Positions 35,788 through 43,838 of a stretch of 64,000 nucleotides of DNA are shown here, one piece after another. The stretch comes from Planctomycetota bacterium (lineage in GTDB: Bacteria > Planctomycetota > UBA11346), in contig JANQLF010000212.1 in assembly GCA_028280785.1 (NCBI GenBank), forward strand, positions 29,444-93,443, written 5' to 3'. How positions within the stretch are numbered: position 1 is the first letter of the stretch; every line of letters starts with the position of its first letter. A program made the translations under genes and the position numbers. A model generated the notes under the pieces. The model was not told the origin of the DNA, did no database searches, and saw only the letters and a list, made by a program, of their open reading frames with translations.

Positions 35788-36507
35788 ATGAGTCTAAACC
35801 AAGCACAACGACAATCCTATGATGACGATGGATTTGTCATTATCCCCAAGGTGTTTTCAGAACAAGAATGTGATGACATCAATGATGAAATCGATCGTTT
35901 AATCGCTGATGATGCACGCGCACAAGGACTCGATGCGCATCCGCGCATGTGGTTAATGCAACTCGGCCTCCGTTCAGACATAACCAAACGTATCGCAAGC
36001 GAAAAACGACTACTCGACTTAGTCGAAGAGATTGTCAATCCAGGAATAGCTATTTATTCAGCAAAGCTAGTACCCAAAGCCCCACATAATGAGGAAGTTT
36101 GTCATTGGCATCAGGACGACATGTATTACCAAGATAATTCAATTTCACCGGTTCGCATGTCTATTTGGCTAGCACTGCAAGACTCTTTTGAAGACAATGG
36201 TGCGGTACATTTTGTACCCGGTAGCCATAAACAGGGCCTCCATCCCTGGCATGAAGCTGAAGACAATCACTGCCGTCGCACGCTCACTCATCCCGAACAA
36301 TCCATGCTTGATCAAGCAATTTGTCCGTCTGTTGCCAAAGGCAGCGTAGTCCTGTTTAGCTCATTTGTCTGGCATTATTCAGGACCAAACAAAACCGATC
36401 AACTGCGTAGATCATTTATTGTATCCTACCAAGATGCTATCACCCAAGGTGGCAATGGTGATCAGTGGAAAATATTGAGGCCTGCACCGCTATCTGCTCA
36501 TCTTTAA
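35788..36507 (+). CDS. Phytanoyl-CoA dioxygenase (PhyH) family Fe(II)/2-oxoglutarate oxygenase
   Basis: A 239-residue protein with the iron facial triad: His108-x-Asp110 in CHWHQDDMYY and a distal His in FSSFVWHYSGPN, followed by the 2-oxoglutarate-binding Arg region DQLRRSFIVSYQ. DNGAVHFVPGSHKQG is the family loop. It hydroxylates an unknown small substrate; PhyH relatives act on lipids, ectoine, antibiotics and methylated compounds. GGAG precedes the ATG. It is divergent from AraC and followed by a second PhyH gene, a thioredoxin-like gene with in-frame UGA and formaldehyde dehydrogenase. Confidence 0.9.
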   Translation: MSLNQAQRQSYDDDGFVIIPKVFSEQECDDINDEIDRLIADDARAQGLDAHPRMWLMQLGLRSDITKRIASEKRLLDLVEEIVNPGIAIYSAKLVPKAPHNEEVCHWHQDDMYYQDNSISPVRMSIWLALQDSFEDNGAVHFVPGSHKQGLHPWHEAEDNHCRRTLTHPEQSMLDQAICPSVAKGSVVLFSSFVWHYSGPNKTDQLRRSFIVSYQDAITQGGNGDQWKILRPAPLSAHL

Positions 36508-36574
36508 TAAACAGACTCGATTTAGTGAACCACAAATAAACCACAATTTTCCTTTTATTCTCATTCTGACCACT

Positions 36575-36605
36575 TAAAATAGGCATATAATCCATACCTA
36601 TTTTA
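36575..36605. promoter_or_regulatory. Inverted repeat TAAAATAGG-N13-CCTATTTTA
   Basis: Perfect 9-base arms lie 11 bases before the second PhyH start. The TTTTAGG edge also occurs in the AraC-PhyH intergenic region (35712-35718). It could be an operator for independent control of the second PhyH gene or a weak attenuator. Confidence 0.45.
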
Positions 36606-36615
36606 GGGGTCTCTC

Positions 36616-37422
36616 ATGAGCTTCAACATGCCAAAGCTCAGTACCGAGCAGAAGCTGAGCTTTATTAATAACGGATTTGTAAAAATTGATCAAGTTGTAC
36701 CGCAGGTTTTTATAAATCGGGCACTCCGTGCAATAAATCACTCTCTTGGCCAGGGACGTGATTCAGATAATATCGAAATATTAAATCAACGTTCCTGGTG
36801 CCCTGAACTGGGTGGCACTGAAGTTATTACCGATTTATTCAATAAAACACCGGCATTTAATTTAGCCGAAGATTTAATTGGTAAAGGCAAAGTCGAACAC
36901 TGCGGTGGCGGTCAAGTTCCACCGCGCTTCCCTCAAGCACTCGACAAAGACGAGAGCAATGTCAAACAATTTGGTGGACATATTGATGGCATTGGCAATG
37001 GCACCAACGGCATCCCGAGTGGTGAATATCGCCGTGGCTTCACTGCATTATGTGTCATCCTTTTGTCGAATTTACCAGAAGAATACATGGGCAATTTCAC
37101 AGTGTGGCCAGGTAGTCATTATAAAGTCCATGAATATATTAAAAAACATGGTCATGATATCTTAAAAGAAGGCTCGCCACCTGTCAGCACGCTTGAAGAA
37201 GCAAGACCCTGCATTGGTGAAGCAGGCGATGTTATCTTTGCCCACCATCAAACGCTCCATTCTGCATTTCCTAACCTCTCACCATTCATTCGATACGCTG
37301 CTATTTTCCGCGTTCGTCACTTTGATGTCGAGAAGAACGGCTGCGCTACCTATGATGATCTGTGGCTGGAATTCGATGGCCTCCAAGAAATTCTCGAAGG
37401 CGAGTTGACATCTAATCGTTAG
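36616..37422 (+). CDS. PhyH family Fe(II)/2-oxoglutarate oxygenase, second copy
   Basis: A 268-residue protein, strongly diverged from the first PhyH. The triad appears as His122-x-Asp124 in FGGHIDGIGNGT and a distal His in FAHHQTLHSAFPN, with IRYAAIFRVRH after it. The loop NFTVWPGSHYKVHEY replaces the usual PGSH context and is well preserved. No signal peptide. It lies 108 bases after the first PhyH with an inverted repeat between, so it may have its own promoter. Confidence 0.87.
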   Translation: MSFNMPKLSTEQKLSFINNGFVKIDQVVPQVFINRALRAINHSLGQGRDSDNIEILNQRSWCPELGGTEVITDLFNKTPAFNLAEDLIGKGKVEHCGGGQVPPRFPQALDKDESNVKQFGGHIDGIGNGTNGIPSGEYRRGFTALCVILLSNLPEEYMGNFTVWPGSHYKVHEYIKKHGHDILKEGSPPVSTLEEARPCIGEAGDVIFAHHQTLHSAFPNLSPFIRYAAIFRVRHFDVEKNGCATYDDLWLEFDGLQEILEGELTSNR

Positions 37423-37532
37423 TTAACGATAAGTAACTAAGTCAGCATCCAAATTCCTCGTAATTTTTACCCTTGTAGCGTTATTGAGTTATGTTATATA
37501 TCGTTTATCGACGATAATAGATGGAGATCCCC

Positions 37533-38852
37533 ATGCTTACTGACATCGCCCTACCGACACTCGATGGAGACATCAAGCGTATATCTGATTTCCGCGGCAC
37601 TAAGGTGCTGCTGATGCAATTCGCTAGTTGGTGAGCAGGCTGCCGCATCCATGTGCCCGTGTGGTACGAAAAAACAGCGAAAGCTCGTGAGCAAGGACAG
37701 CTCCAATTAGTCGGATTAATACAAGAACAACATCCAGAACGTTGTGCATTATTTATGCAATGGCAGCAAATGGATTTCCCCATCCTCGTCGACAGCCTCA
37801 ATGTTTTAGACGTTGCTGCGGTTCCAAATTTCTCTTTATTTGATGAACACGGACAAGTCATTCATGAGCGTTGGCGTGTCGAAGATTTTGATTCCGCCAT
37901 TTTGAAACCTGTTCCTGCACCGGAACAAGTAGTTGAACAATTCGAAATTCCAAACATTGAATCACTAGCCCAAGAAGCCAAACATACTCAGGATGCCAAC
38001 TCATGGCGTACATATGGAGAAGCCTTATTTAATTACACCGATAACCAAGAACTGGCTGTCGATGCATTTCAGCAAGCAGTAGACGCTGATATCGATGATG
38101 GTATTGCTTGGTTTCGACTTGGTGCCGCACTACAATGGCGCAGTGAGAGTGAACATGCCCAGGAAAACGATGCGCAAGACGCGCGCATTGCTTGGGGCAA
38201 AGCCCGTGAAATAAATCCTAATCAATATATCTGGAGACGACGCCTCCAGCAATATGGCGCGGTACGCAACAAACCGTATTCGCTCTATGGTTGGGTTGGT
38301 GAAGCCAACCAAGCAATAATCGATCGCGGTGAAACGCCGCTCCCCCTTCATGTCGCGCTAACGAGTTCCGAATTAGCAACCCTTGAAGAACAACAAACTG
38401 CACACGCTGAAAGTCATGAAGACCCTGATCCACAAGATCGCATCTTTCGCGATGAAAACGACTACATTATCAGCAAAATCATTTGCACACCACATAAAAT
38501 AGCCCCAGGACAAAGTGTCCACATACAATTTCTTTTAAATGTCGACATTGATAAAAAAGCACATTGGAATAATGAAGTAGATGATCTGTGTATCTACGTC
38601 CGTCCACCAGATACATGGGAGGTTTCACCTCAATTTATTTCATTCCCTAATCCAGATACAGATGCATCAACAGAAATGCGTTCACTAGAATGCGAGTTAG
38701 TAGCGCCAAATACCCATCCTGATGGCACAATCTCAATACCATGTTTTTGCTTAGCATTTCTTTGCGAAGACCTTGATGGCTCCTGCTTATATCTACGCAA
38801 GGATTTAAACATCGAATTGGAGATCGATAATCAGGCGCTATCACTTGCTTGA
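37533..38852 (+). CDS. Probable selenoprotein: thioredoxin-like UxxC domain, TPR-like region, C-terminal domain
   Basis: Codon 34 of this 439-residue frame is TGA (37632-37634); reading it as selenocysteine gives LLMQFASW-U-AGCR, the exact place of the first Cys of the thioredoxin/TlpA CxxC motif, with Cys37 kept. The segment before it (ALPTLDG, ISDFRGTKVLL) and after it (FPILVDSLNVLDVAAVPNF with the cis-Pro, SLFDEHGQVI) are both typical redoxin sequence, in the same frame. The ATG at 37533 has GGAG 6 bases upstream. A stem TGCCGCA/TGTGGTA (37641-37647, 37660-37666) with a 12-base loop lies 6 bases after the TGA. Residues about 150-240 are TPR-like; about 300-435 an unknown beta-rich domain. 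Without Sec insertion only a protein from an internal start such as 37653 could form. Confidence 0.72.
37632..37666 (+). promoter_or_regulatory. In-frame UGA and candidate bacterial SECIS hairpin
   Basis: After the TGA and a 6-base spacer come 7-base arms (five Watson-Crick and two G-U pairs) closing a 12-base loop that contains GU 19 bases after the UGA. Position and GU fit the bacterial SECIS model loosely; the loop is larger than in known examples. Found by eye only. Confidence 0.4.
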
Positions 38853-39038
38853 CGATGACGAAAATTACAACTTATTGTCGAATTATCTAATTTCGATGAG
38901 GCTTACTGCAACCATGTTTCAATAGTGCAAGAATTATTCCTGTCCTTAAATAAAATATTTATGCATAAGGCAAGTGCTCTAAGTATTTTAGCAGATGCAT
39001 TGATACACATAGAAAAATTAACAATTAATTTTTAAGCT

Positions 39039-39054
39039 ATAGATTGTGATCTAT
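39039..39054. promoter_or_regulatory. Operator-like palindrome ATAGAT-TGTG-ATCTAT
   Basis: Perfect 6-base arms 54 bases before the formaldehyde dehydrogenase start, nested in wider AAGCTAT/ATAGCTT arms (39034-39040 and 39065-39071). It may bind a dimeric regulator or form RNA structure in the leader. Confidence 0.4.
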
Positions 39055-39107
39055 TAGCGCCTTGATAGCTTGGAGGCCCTTCCTTCCTAAAAATCCGAGA
39101 GGCCATT

Positions 39108-40298
39108 ATGTCTTCCAGTAATCGCGGCGTTGCCTACATCAAACCAGGTGTAGTTGAAGTCCAAAACATTGAATTTCCAAAACTCGCACTTGGTGATCGC
39201 AAATGCGAGCACGGAGTGATTTTAAAAATCGTTTCTACCAATATCTGCGGCAGTGACCAACACATGGTGCGCGGTCGTACCACTGCTCCAGAAGGCCTTA
39301 TTTTAGGTCACGAAATAACTGGTGAAGTTATTGAGTGCGGTAAAGACGTCGAGTTTATCAAGGTCGGTGATATTTGTTCTGTACCATTCAACATTGCATG
39401 TGGTCGCTGTCGTAACTGCAAAGAAGGCAAAACGGGAATCTGCTTAAATGTAAATCCTGCGCGCCCTGGTGCAGCTTATGGCTATGTTGATATGGGCGGC
39501 TGGGTAGGCGGCCAAGCTGAATACGTCATGGTTCCTTACGCAGATTTTAATTTATTAAAATTCCCTGACCCAGCTCAGGCCATGGAGAAAATTAAAGACT
39601 TAACTTTGCTGTCTGATATTTTCCCAACGGGATTCCATGGTGCATATAGTGCTGGTGTTGGTCCAGGTTCCATCGTTTATGTTGCTGGTGCTGGTCCCGT
39701 TGGACTTGCATGTGCAGCCTCTTGTCAATTACTCGGCGCTGCCGTCGTTATTGTCGGTGACATGATTAAAGAACGACTCGATCAAGCCAAAAGCTTTGGT
39801 TGTGAAGTCGTTGACCTGAGCTTGGATGCGACCCTCGAAGATCAAATTGCCAATATTATTGGCGATAATGAAATCGACTGCGGGGTCGACTGTGTTGGCT
39901 TCGAAGCGCGCGGCCATGGTTCTTGCTGTGGCACCGAACAGCCGGCAACAGTTTTAAACAGCATGATGGCTATTACTCGTGCTGGTGGCGGCATTGGTAT
40001 TCCAGGACTCTATGTCACTGGTGACCCAGGTGCTGTCGATGAGAATGCGAAGGTTGGTAATTTAAGCATCCGCATTGGTCTCGGCTGGGCTAAATCCCAT
40101 CACTTTACTACCGGACAATGTCCAGTGATGAAATACCATCGCCAATTAATGCAGGCAATTTTGTGGGATAAAATTGACATTGCGAAAGCAGTTAATGTGC
40201 AAGTTATTTCGCTAGATGATTCGGTTAAAGGTTATCAAGATTTTGATGGTGGCGCAGCGAAGAAATTCGTTATCGACCCACATGCAATGATTGCTTAA
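39108..40298 (+). CDS. fdhA: Glutathione-independent formaldehyde dehydrogenase
   Basis: A 396-residue zinc-dependent medium-chain dehydrogenase. Catalytic zinc site: STNICGSDQHM (Cys) and LILGHEITGEV (His, Glu). Structural zinc site: the ACGRCRNCKEGKTGIC four-Cys loop. The Rossmann motif is YVAGAGPVGLACAASC. The N-terminus (NRGVAYIKPGVVEVQ) and the long insert ARPGAAYGYVDMGGWVGGQA match the Pseudomonas-type enzyme that oxidises formaldehyde to formate with tightly bound NAD. It follows two PhyH oxygenases and a thioredoxin-like gene; oxidative demethylation by PhyH would make formaldehyde, which this enzyme could remove. GAGAGG precedes the ATG. Confidence 0.9.
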   Translation: MSSSNRGVAYIKPGVVEVQNIEFPKLALGDRKCEHGVILKIVSTNICGSDQHMVRGRTTAPEGLILGHEITGEVIECGKDVEFIKVGDICSVPFNIACGRCRNCKEGKTGICLNVNPARPGAAYGYVDMGGWVGGQAEYVMVPYADFNLLKFPDPAQAMEKIKDLTLLSDIFPTGFHGAYSAGVGPGSIVYVAGAGPVGLACAASCQLLGAAVVIVGDMIKERLDQAKSFGCEVVDLSLDATLEDQIANIIGDNEIDCGVDCVGFEARGHGSCCGTEQPATVLNSMMAITRAGGGIGIPGLYVTGDPGAVDENAKVGNLSIRIGLGWAKSHHFTTGQCPVMKYHRQLMQAILWDKIDIAKAVNVQVISLDDSVKGYQDFDGGAAKKFVIDPHAMIA

Positions 40299-40316
40299 CA
40301 AACCTTAGATTAATAA

Positions 40317-40345
40317 AACCGGCGCTTTACTGCGCCGGTTTTTTT
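40317..40345. terminator. Terminator between fdhA and phhA
   Basis: Arms AACCGGCGC (40317-40325) and GCGCCGGTT (40332-40340) with a 6-base loop, then five T residues on the plus strand. It abuts the stop codon of the convergent phenylalanine hydroxylase gene, which also reads into it. Confidence 0.93.
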
Positions 40346-41249
40346 ATGCGTATAAAAAAGAATCTAAATCAATATCGCTAACCGCGGGTTCACCGAGACT
40401 AACATCGTCCAATTGCCCATCGAGCAACATGCGCTCGACTTGTTGTAATTTCTCATAGAGATCTTCAAAACTCTCAGCTATAAAATACAACGGTTGGAAA
40501 TGATCGATTTCGAAATACTGATTAATCACCCATTCCATTTGCAATGGATAGCGTTGTGGACGTTTGTGATAAATCGAATACTCAAGTTCGCTGAAACTAC
40601 TCAATAAACCACTACCATAGGCACAAATTTCATTTTCACCTTTACGCATTAAACCAAATTCAATTGTAAACCAAAAAATACGGGCAAGCGCTTTGATGTT
40701 ACTGGCTGCAACGCGACGCTGCTCTTCAATACTACCAAATGTTTTTACTCGCTCAGCAGCTTGCTTAGCAATTTCACCGAAGTGGACTAAAACATCGGCA
40801 AAAACACTGTTCATATGCATCGGTACATGACCAGCCATGTCATGAAAGCAATCAGGTTCGGGCAAGTAATCAAGAACCGCACCATCACGTATAGTAATTG
40901 TTGTTGGGAAAATACGCTGACGTAATTTATCAAAGAAAATGTATGCGGGCACATGGCCCGAAACTGCTTCAGCCTTAAAACCAGTTAGCATATGAAGCTG
41001 GCTATTAATCTCCTCCAAACGCGGCACGCGACCCGGTTCCAACATTAAATTTTCAATACCTGCCATGAATGTTGGGTTCGCAAAGCGCTGCCATTGCGGC
41101 AACATGCGCTCATAGAGGCGCGCCCAGGTTTGATGATTTTCATCACTATACAACTCGTATGGTTGATGAATAAACATATCACCGTGTGAACGTGCTTCTT
41201 CGATAAAAGGCGCCTTGGTGGTTGTTAGTCCAGCCATAAATTTACTCAC
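40344..41249 (-). CDS. phhA: Phenylalanine 4-monooxygenase
   Basis: A 301-residue monomeric aromatic amino acid hydroxylase without a regulatory domain. The non-haem iron ligands are visible in PEPDCFHDMAGHVPMH (two His) and FWFTIEFGL (Glu). SGHVPAYIFFDKLRQRIFP and ENEICAYGSGLLSSFSELEY complete the family signature. It converts phenylalanine to tyrosine with a pterin cofactor. No pterin dehydratase is adjacent. AGGTGAG precedes the ATG. Confidence 0.95.
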   Translation of the reverse strand: MSKFMAGLTTTKAPFIEEARSHGDMFIHQPYELYSDENHQTWARLYERMLPQWQRFANPTFMAGIENLMLEPGRVPRLEEINSQLHMLTGFKAEAVSGHVPAYIFFDKLRQRIFPTTITIRDGAVLDYLPEPDCFHDMAGHVPMHMNSVFADVLVHFGEIAKQAAERVKTFGSIEEQRRVAASNIKALARIFWFTIEFGLMRKGENEICAYGSGLLSSFSELEYSIYHKRPQRYPLQMEWVINQYFEIDHFQPLYFIAESFEDLYEKLQQVERMLLDGQLDDVSLGEPAVSDIDLDSFLYA

Positions 41250-41346
41250 CTATTGCTTAGAAAGAAAACCATGCCGTATTTTATACGATCCTTCCTCGGC
41301 TACAAGCAATCCTTAGGCGTCGTTGGAATCCGTCAAAAGGTTAAGA

Positions 41347-42213
41347 TTATTCTTCAACCTGCTCTTTATCAGGCACCTGGCTAATAGGCACCGCACAAAC
41401 ACCGTCTTTACATTTGATGTCTAAGATCGCACCCTTGGTGGCATCAGCAAACTTTTTTGAATCAACCTGACTTGCAGCAAAGATGTCCATAGTCTTATGA
41501 TTCTGCATATAAAGTAACACACTACTCTTTTTTAAATTTAATTCTTCAGGTATTTTTAATGTTGCCTCGCCCTTTACATCAGCTAAAGCCACACGATGGA
41601 AACTACGAACAACATTTTCATGAACCAATTCTTTTCCATGATTTTCACCCGCTGTTATCTTGCTTTTTATCCCACGCTCTACGAGAGCAACGCATATCAT
41701 TGTATCTGCTGGATTGCCTGAACATTCATATGCCACCTTCAATCCCTCTGCCGTTTTCTCAACCGTACCCTTAACACTGTGCTCGCGTTTTTTTGATAAT
41801 AATTTCTGAGGATTAAATTGGCCATTCACCAGATGCGCACCATCGACCAACAATTGCGGTGTCACCAACATCCCCTTGCGACCTGGCATAGGTTTTTTAT
41901 TCGCATATTCTTTTTGATATTTGGTAAATGCATGCTGACTGTAAGGGTCCTTCCATACGCCATGATGCGTTTTTAACTTATCCCAATAATCAACATGAAA
42001 TGCTATTGGAAAAATAGGCAGCTTCTTAGCGCGAGCCTGCTTAACCAGATTATTAATTGCCTTATCAGCCGGAGGACAACTTGAACAGCCCTCAGACGTA
42101 AATAGTTCTATGACAGTAAAGCTGTTTTTTGGAAGTCGCGGTGCGCCTTCAGCCGCCGGCAAAAGTGATGAGGCAAAAATAAGAACAAGAACGAGGCAGA
42201 ATAGTCTAGGCAT
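41347..42213 (-). CDS. Secreted DUF1223 thioredoxin-like protein
   Basis: A 288-residue protein with signal peptide (LFCLVLVLIFASSLLPAAEG). The start of the mature part, VIELFTSEGCSSCPPADKAI, has the CxxC pair (Cys-Ser-Ser-Cys) at the thioredoxin position, then FPIAFHVDYWDKL and MLVTPQLLVDG with the Pro that faces the active site. This is the DUF1223 family, of periplasmic redox-like proteins of unknown substrate. Its redox motif uses Cys, unlike the UGA-containing gene at 37533. AAGGA precedes the ATG. Confidence 0.88.
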   Translation of the reverse strand: MPRLFCLVLVLIFASSLLPAAEGAPRLPKNSFTVIELFTSEGCSSCPPADKAINNLVKQARAKKLPIFPIAFHVDYWDKLKTHHGVWKDPYSQHAFTKYQKEYANKKPMPGRKGMLVTPQLLVDGAHLVNGQFNPQKLLSKKREHSVKGTVEKTAEGLKVAYECSGNPADTMICVALVERGIKSKITAGENHGKELVHENVVRSFHRVALADVKGEATLKIPEELNLKKSSVLLYMQNHKTMDIFAASQVDSKKFADATKGAILDIKCKDGVCAVPISQVPDKEQVEE

Positions 42214-42601
42214 TATGGTTCCTTCTTTGATTAGGTAGAAGACGCCCTCTGAGGAGCCTTCTTACCAATTGGTGCAGAACTCTAATATCTTTTCACAAAA
42301 TGATACCGTAAAGGCCGTTTATTGAGTAAATTGCCAAACAGCCATGCCTAAACTGACATAGACTAAATATTTAGGATTAAACCTCTTATTAAAGCTTGAA
42401 AATATTTGTTGATTTACGTCGACGCCAGTGCTTCCAAGCTCTAATTATCGTTCATAACAAGGTTTGCCCTAGATATTTGACTGAGGCGACTGCATTCACA
42501 ATTCGCTGCACAAATTGAAAAAATGTCGGAAAATTATTTGTATAATAATAAAACGACTCAGGATAGTGCGCTTTCTGACTTTAGATGCAAAGGCATGTTT
42601 C
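42214..42601. other. Intergenic region with two perfect palindromes
   Basis: No gene is seen in this 388-base divergent region. It contains ACCAATTGGT (42264-42273) and CTAAATATTTAG (42363-42374). A TATAAT at 42541-42546, 55 bases before the next ATG, may be a -10 box; the nearest TTGAAA is 20 bases upstream, which is too far for a good promoter. Confidence 0.4.
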
Positions 42602-43111
42602 ATGAAATTATTAACAATAATCGCTTTGAGTTTTTTCACCCTCAACTCATCGTTCGCAGCAGATGTACTTAAATGGGATTTTGAAAAACAAATTAATCGT
42701 TTTGCTGGTGGCAAAGGCACACTTGAAAAAACAGGTCATAAAAGCAAAGGCTCAATTAAATGCGTCAGTACCAAAGGTGATTGGTATGATGCTGTCATTA
42801 AAACCAAATGGGACAAGGGTGGTTACTGCACCATTCCTAAACCGAAGCAAGCAAAAATTTCTTTTTCTTATAAAACCGGCAAAGGTATCAATGGAGCCAT
42901 CATTTTAGAAAGCGCAAATGGCAAGGCCAAGTTTGCACTCAAAAGCTTGCAATCACAAAAATGGGCAACATCAACACTTCCATTTAGCAGCGCCGAAAGT
43001 AATACTCTCCAAGATGGCGATCAAATACTCTCAATTACCTTTAAATTGGATACCAAAGACGATCAAACTGAATTATGGATTGACAATCTCAAAATCACGT
43101 CGCCAAAATAA
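42602..43111 (+). CDS. Secreted beta-sandwich protein, carbohydrate-binding-like
   Basis: A 169-residue protein from the ATG at 42602 with signal peptide MKLLTIIALSFFTLNSSFA. The frame is open to 42515 but the extra residues would bury the signal. The mature part alternates strands (DVLKWDFEKQINRF, YCTIPKPKQAKISFSYK, GAIILESANGKAKFALK) and ends LDTKDDQTELWIDNLKI, a pattern of CBM-like beta sandwiches. Stand-alone, with no catalytic domain. Its ligand is unknown. It is convergent with an IclR gene. Confidence 0.65.
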   Translation: MKLLTIIALSFFTLNSSFAADVLKWDFEKQINRFAGGKGTLEKTGHKSKGSIKCVSTKGDWYDAVIKTKWDKGGYCTIPKPKQAKISFSYKTGKGINGAIILESANGKAKFALKSLQSQKWATSTLPFSSAESNTLQDGDQILSITFKLDTKDDQTELWIDNLKITSPK

Positions 43112-43112
43112 T

Positions 43113-43838
43113 TTAAACACTCAACGCATTGGCTGCATCAAATAAGGATGCTGCCAATGCTTTTTCTTGTTTTTTGTTCGCACTGCCGCTCAATATCGAA
43201 GCCCCAATAATCGCTTGTACACTATCCGCATTTTTAATAGCTACGCCAAAGCGTGTTTGACCGGGGAATAATTCTTCATCGTAATAATAACCGTTATCCA
43301 GAAAAAATTTGGTAACGGTCACGCCACCATCAATGCGACGAGATACTGCTTCATCAATATCGACCATCTGCGATTGCACCCATTTACGCAAACCCGTTTG
43401 TGGTGGTTTAGCCCAAAAGATACACGAGAAATATGGTAAACGTGGTGGGAAACGCTTACCGACTGACATTAAGGAAGGCGCATGTTCATGTAGGCATTTT
43501 GCTGCAGAAACAATGCGCTTCCCCTGCTGTTCTAATAAAATAGTCGTCGCAGAAAATTCCTCGCTGATCTTATCCAAATAGGGCTGCGCACGTTCGCTTA
43601 ACGATGCTTTTTCAGCTACGCCGTCAGCCCATTGCTTCACCCGCACGCTAGGCCAATACACTTGTTGATCATGATGAAGTAAACCTATTTCAGTCATACT
43701 CCGCAGTAAACGATTCAGGCTCGCCGGATTTAATCCATCGAGCGCTTCTTGTAATTCACTATAACGCATGGCTTTTTGTTCAATCGCTATGACATCTAAA
43801 ATCCGCGCAGCGCGCCCTAATTGTGAATCAATGCTCAT
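43113..43838 (-). CDS. IclR-family transcriptional regulator
   Basis: A 241-residue protein: winged helix LGRAARILDVIAIEQKAMRY and LNRLLRSMTEIGLLHHDQQ, then an IclR effector domain (YLDKISEEFSATTILLEQ, GVAIKNADSVQAIIGASIL). The start overlaps the stop of the sulfatase as ATGA, so it is the second gene of that operon, unlike the divergent sulfatase-IclR pair at 29.5-31.9 kb. Direct repeats before the sulfatase are its likely operators. AAGGA precedes the ATG. Confidence 0.85.
   Translation of the reverse strand: MSIDSQLGRAARILDVIAIEQKAMRYSELQEALDGLNPASLNRLLRSMTEIGLLHHDQQVYWPSVRVKQWADGVAEKASLSERAQPYLDKISEEFSATTILLEQQGKRIVSAAKCLHEHAPSLMSVGKRFPPRLPYFSCIFWAKPPQTGLRKWVQSQMVDIDEAVSRRIDGGVTVTKFFLDNGYYYDEELFPGQTRFGVAIKNADSVQAIIGASILSGSANKKQEKALAASLFDAANALSV

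Noticed and set aside
37632..37634. Genome-wide reading of TGA as Trp
   Set aside because: TGA ends several genes here (1746, 6585, 38852), so it is a normal stop in this organism.
37653..38852. Ordinary gene starting at the GTG at 37653
   Set aside because: That start cuts the redoxin domain just after its CxxC motif and lacks a ribosome site, while 37533 has one. A nonsense-mutated pseudogene remains the main alternative to Sec.
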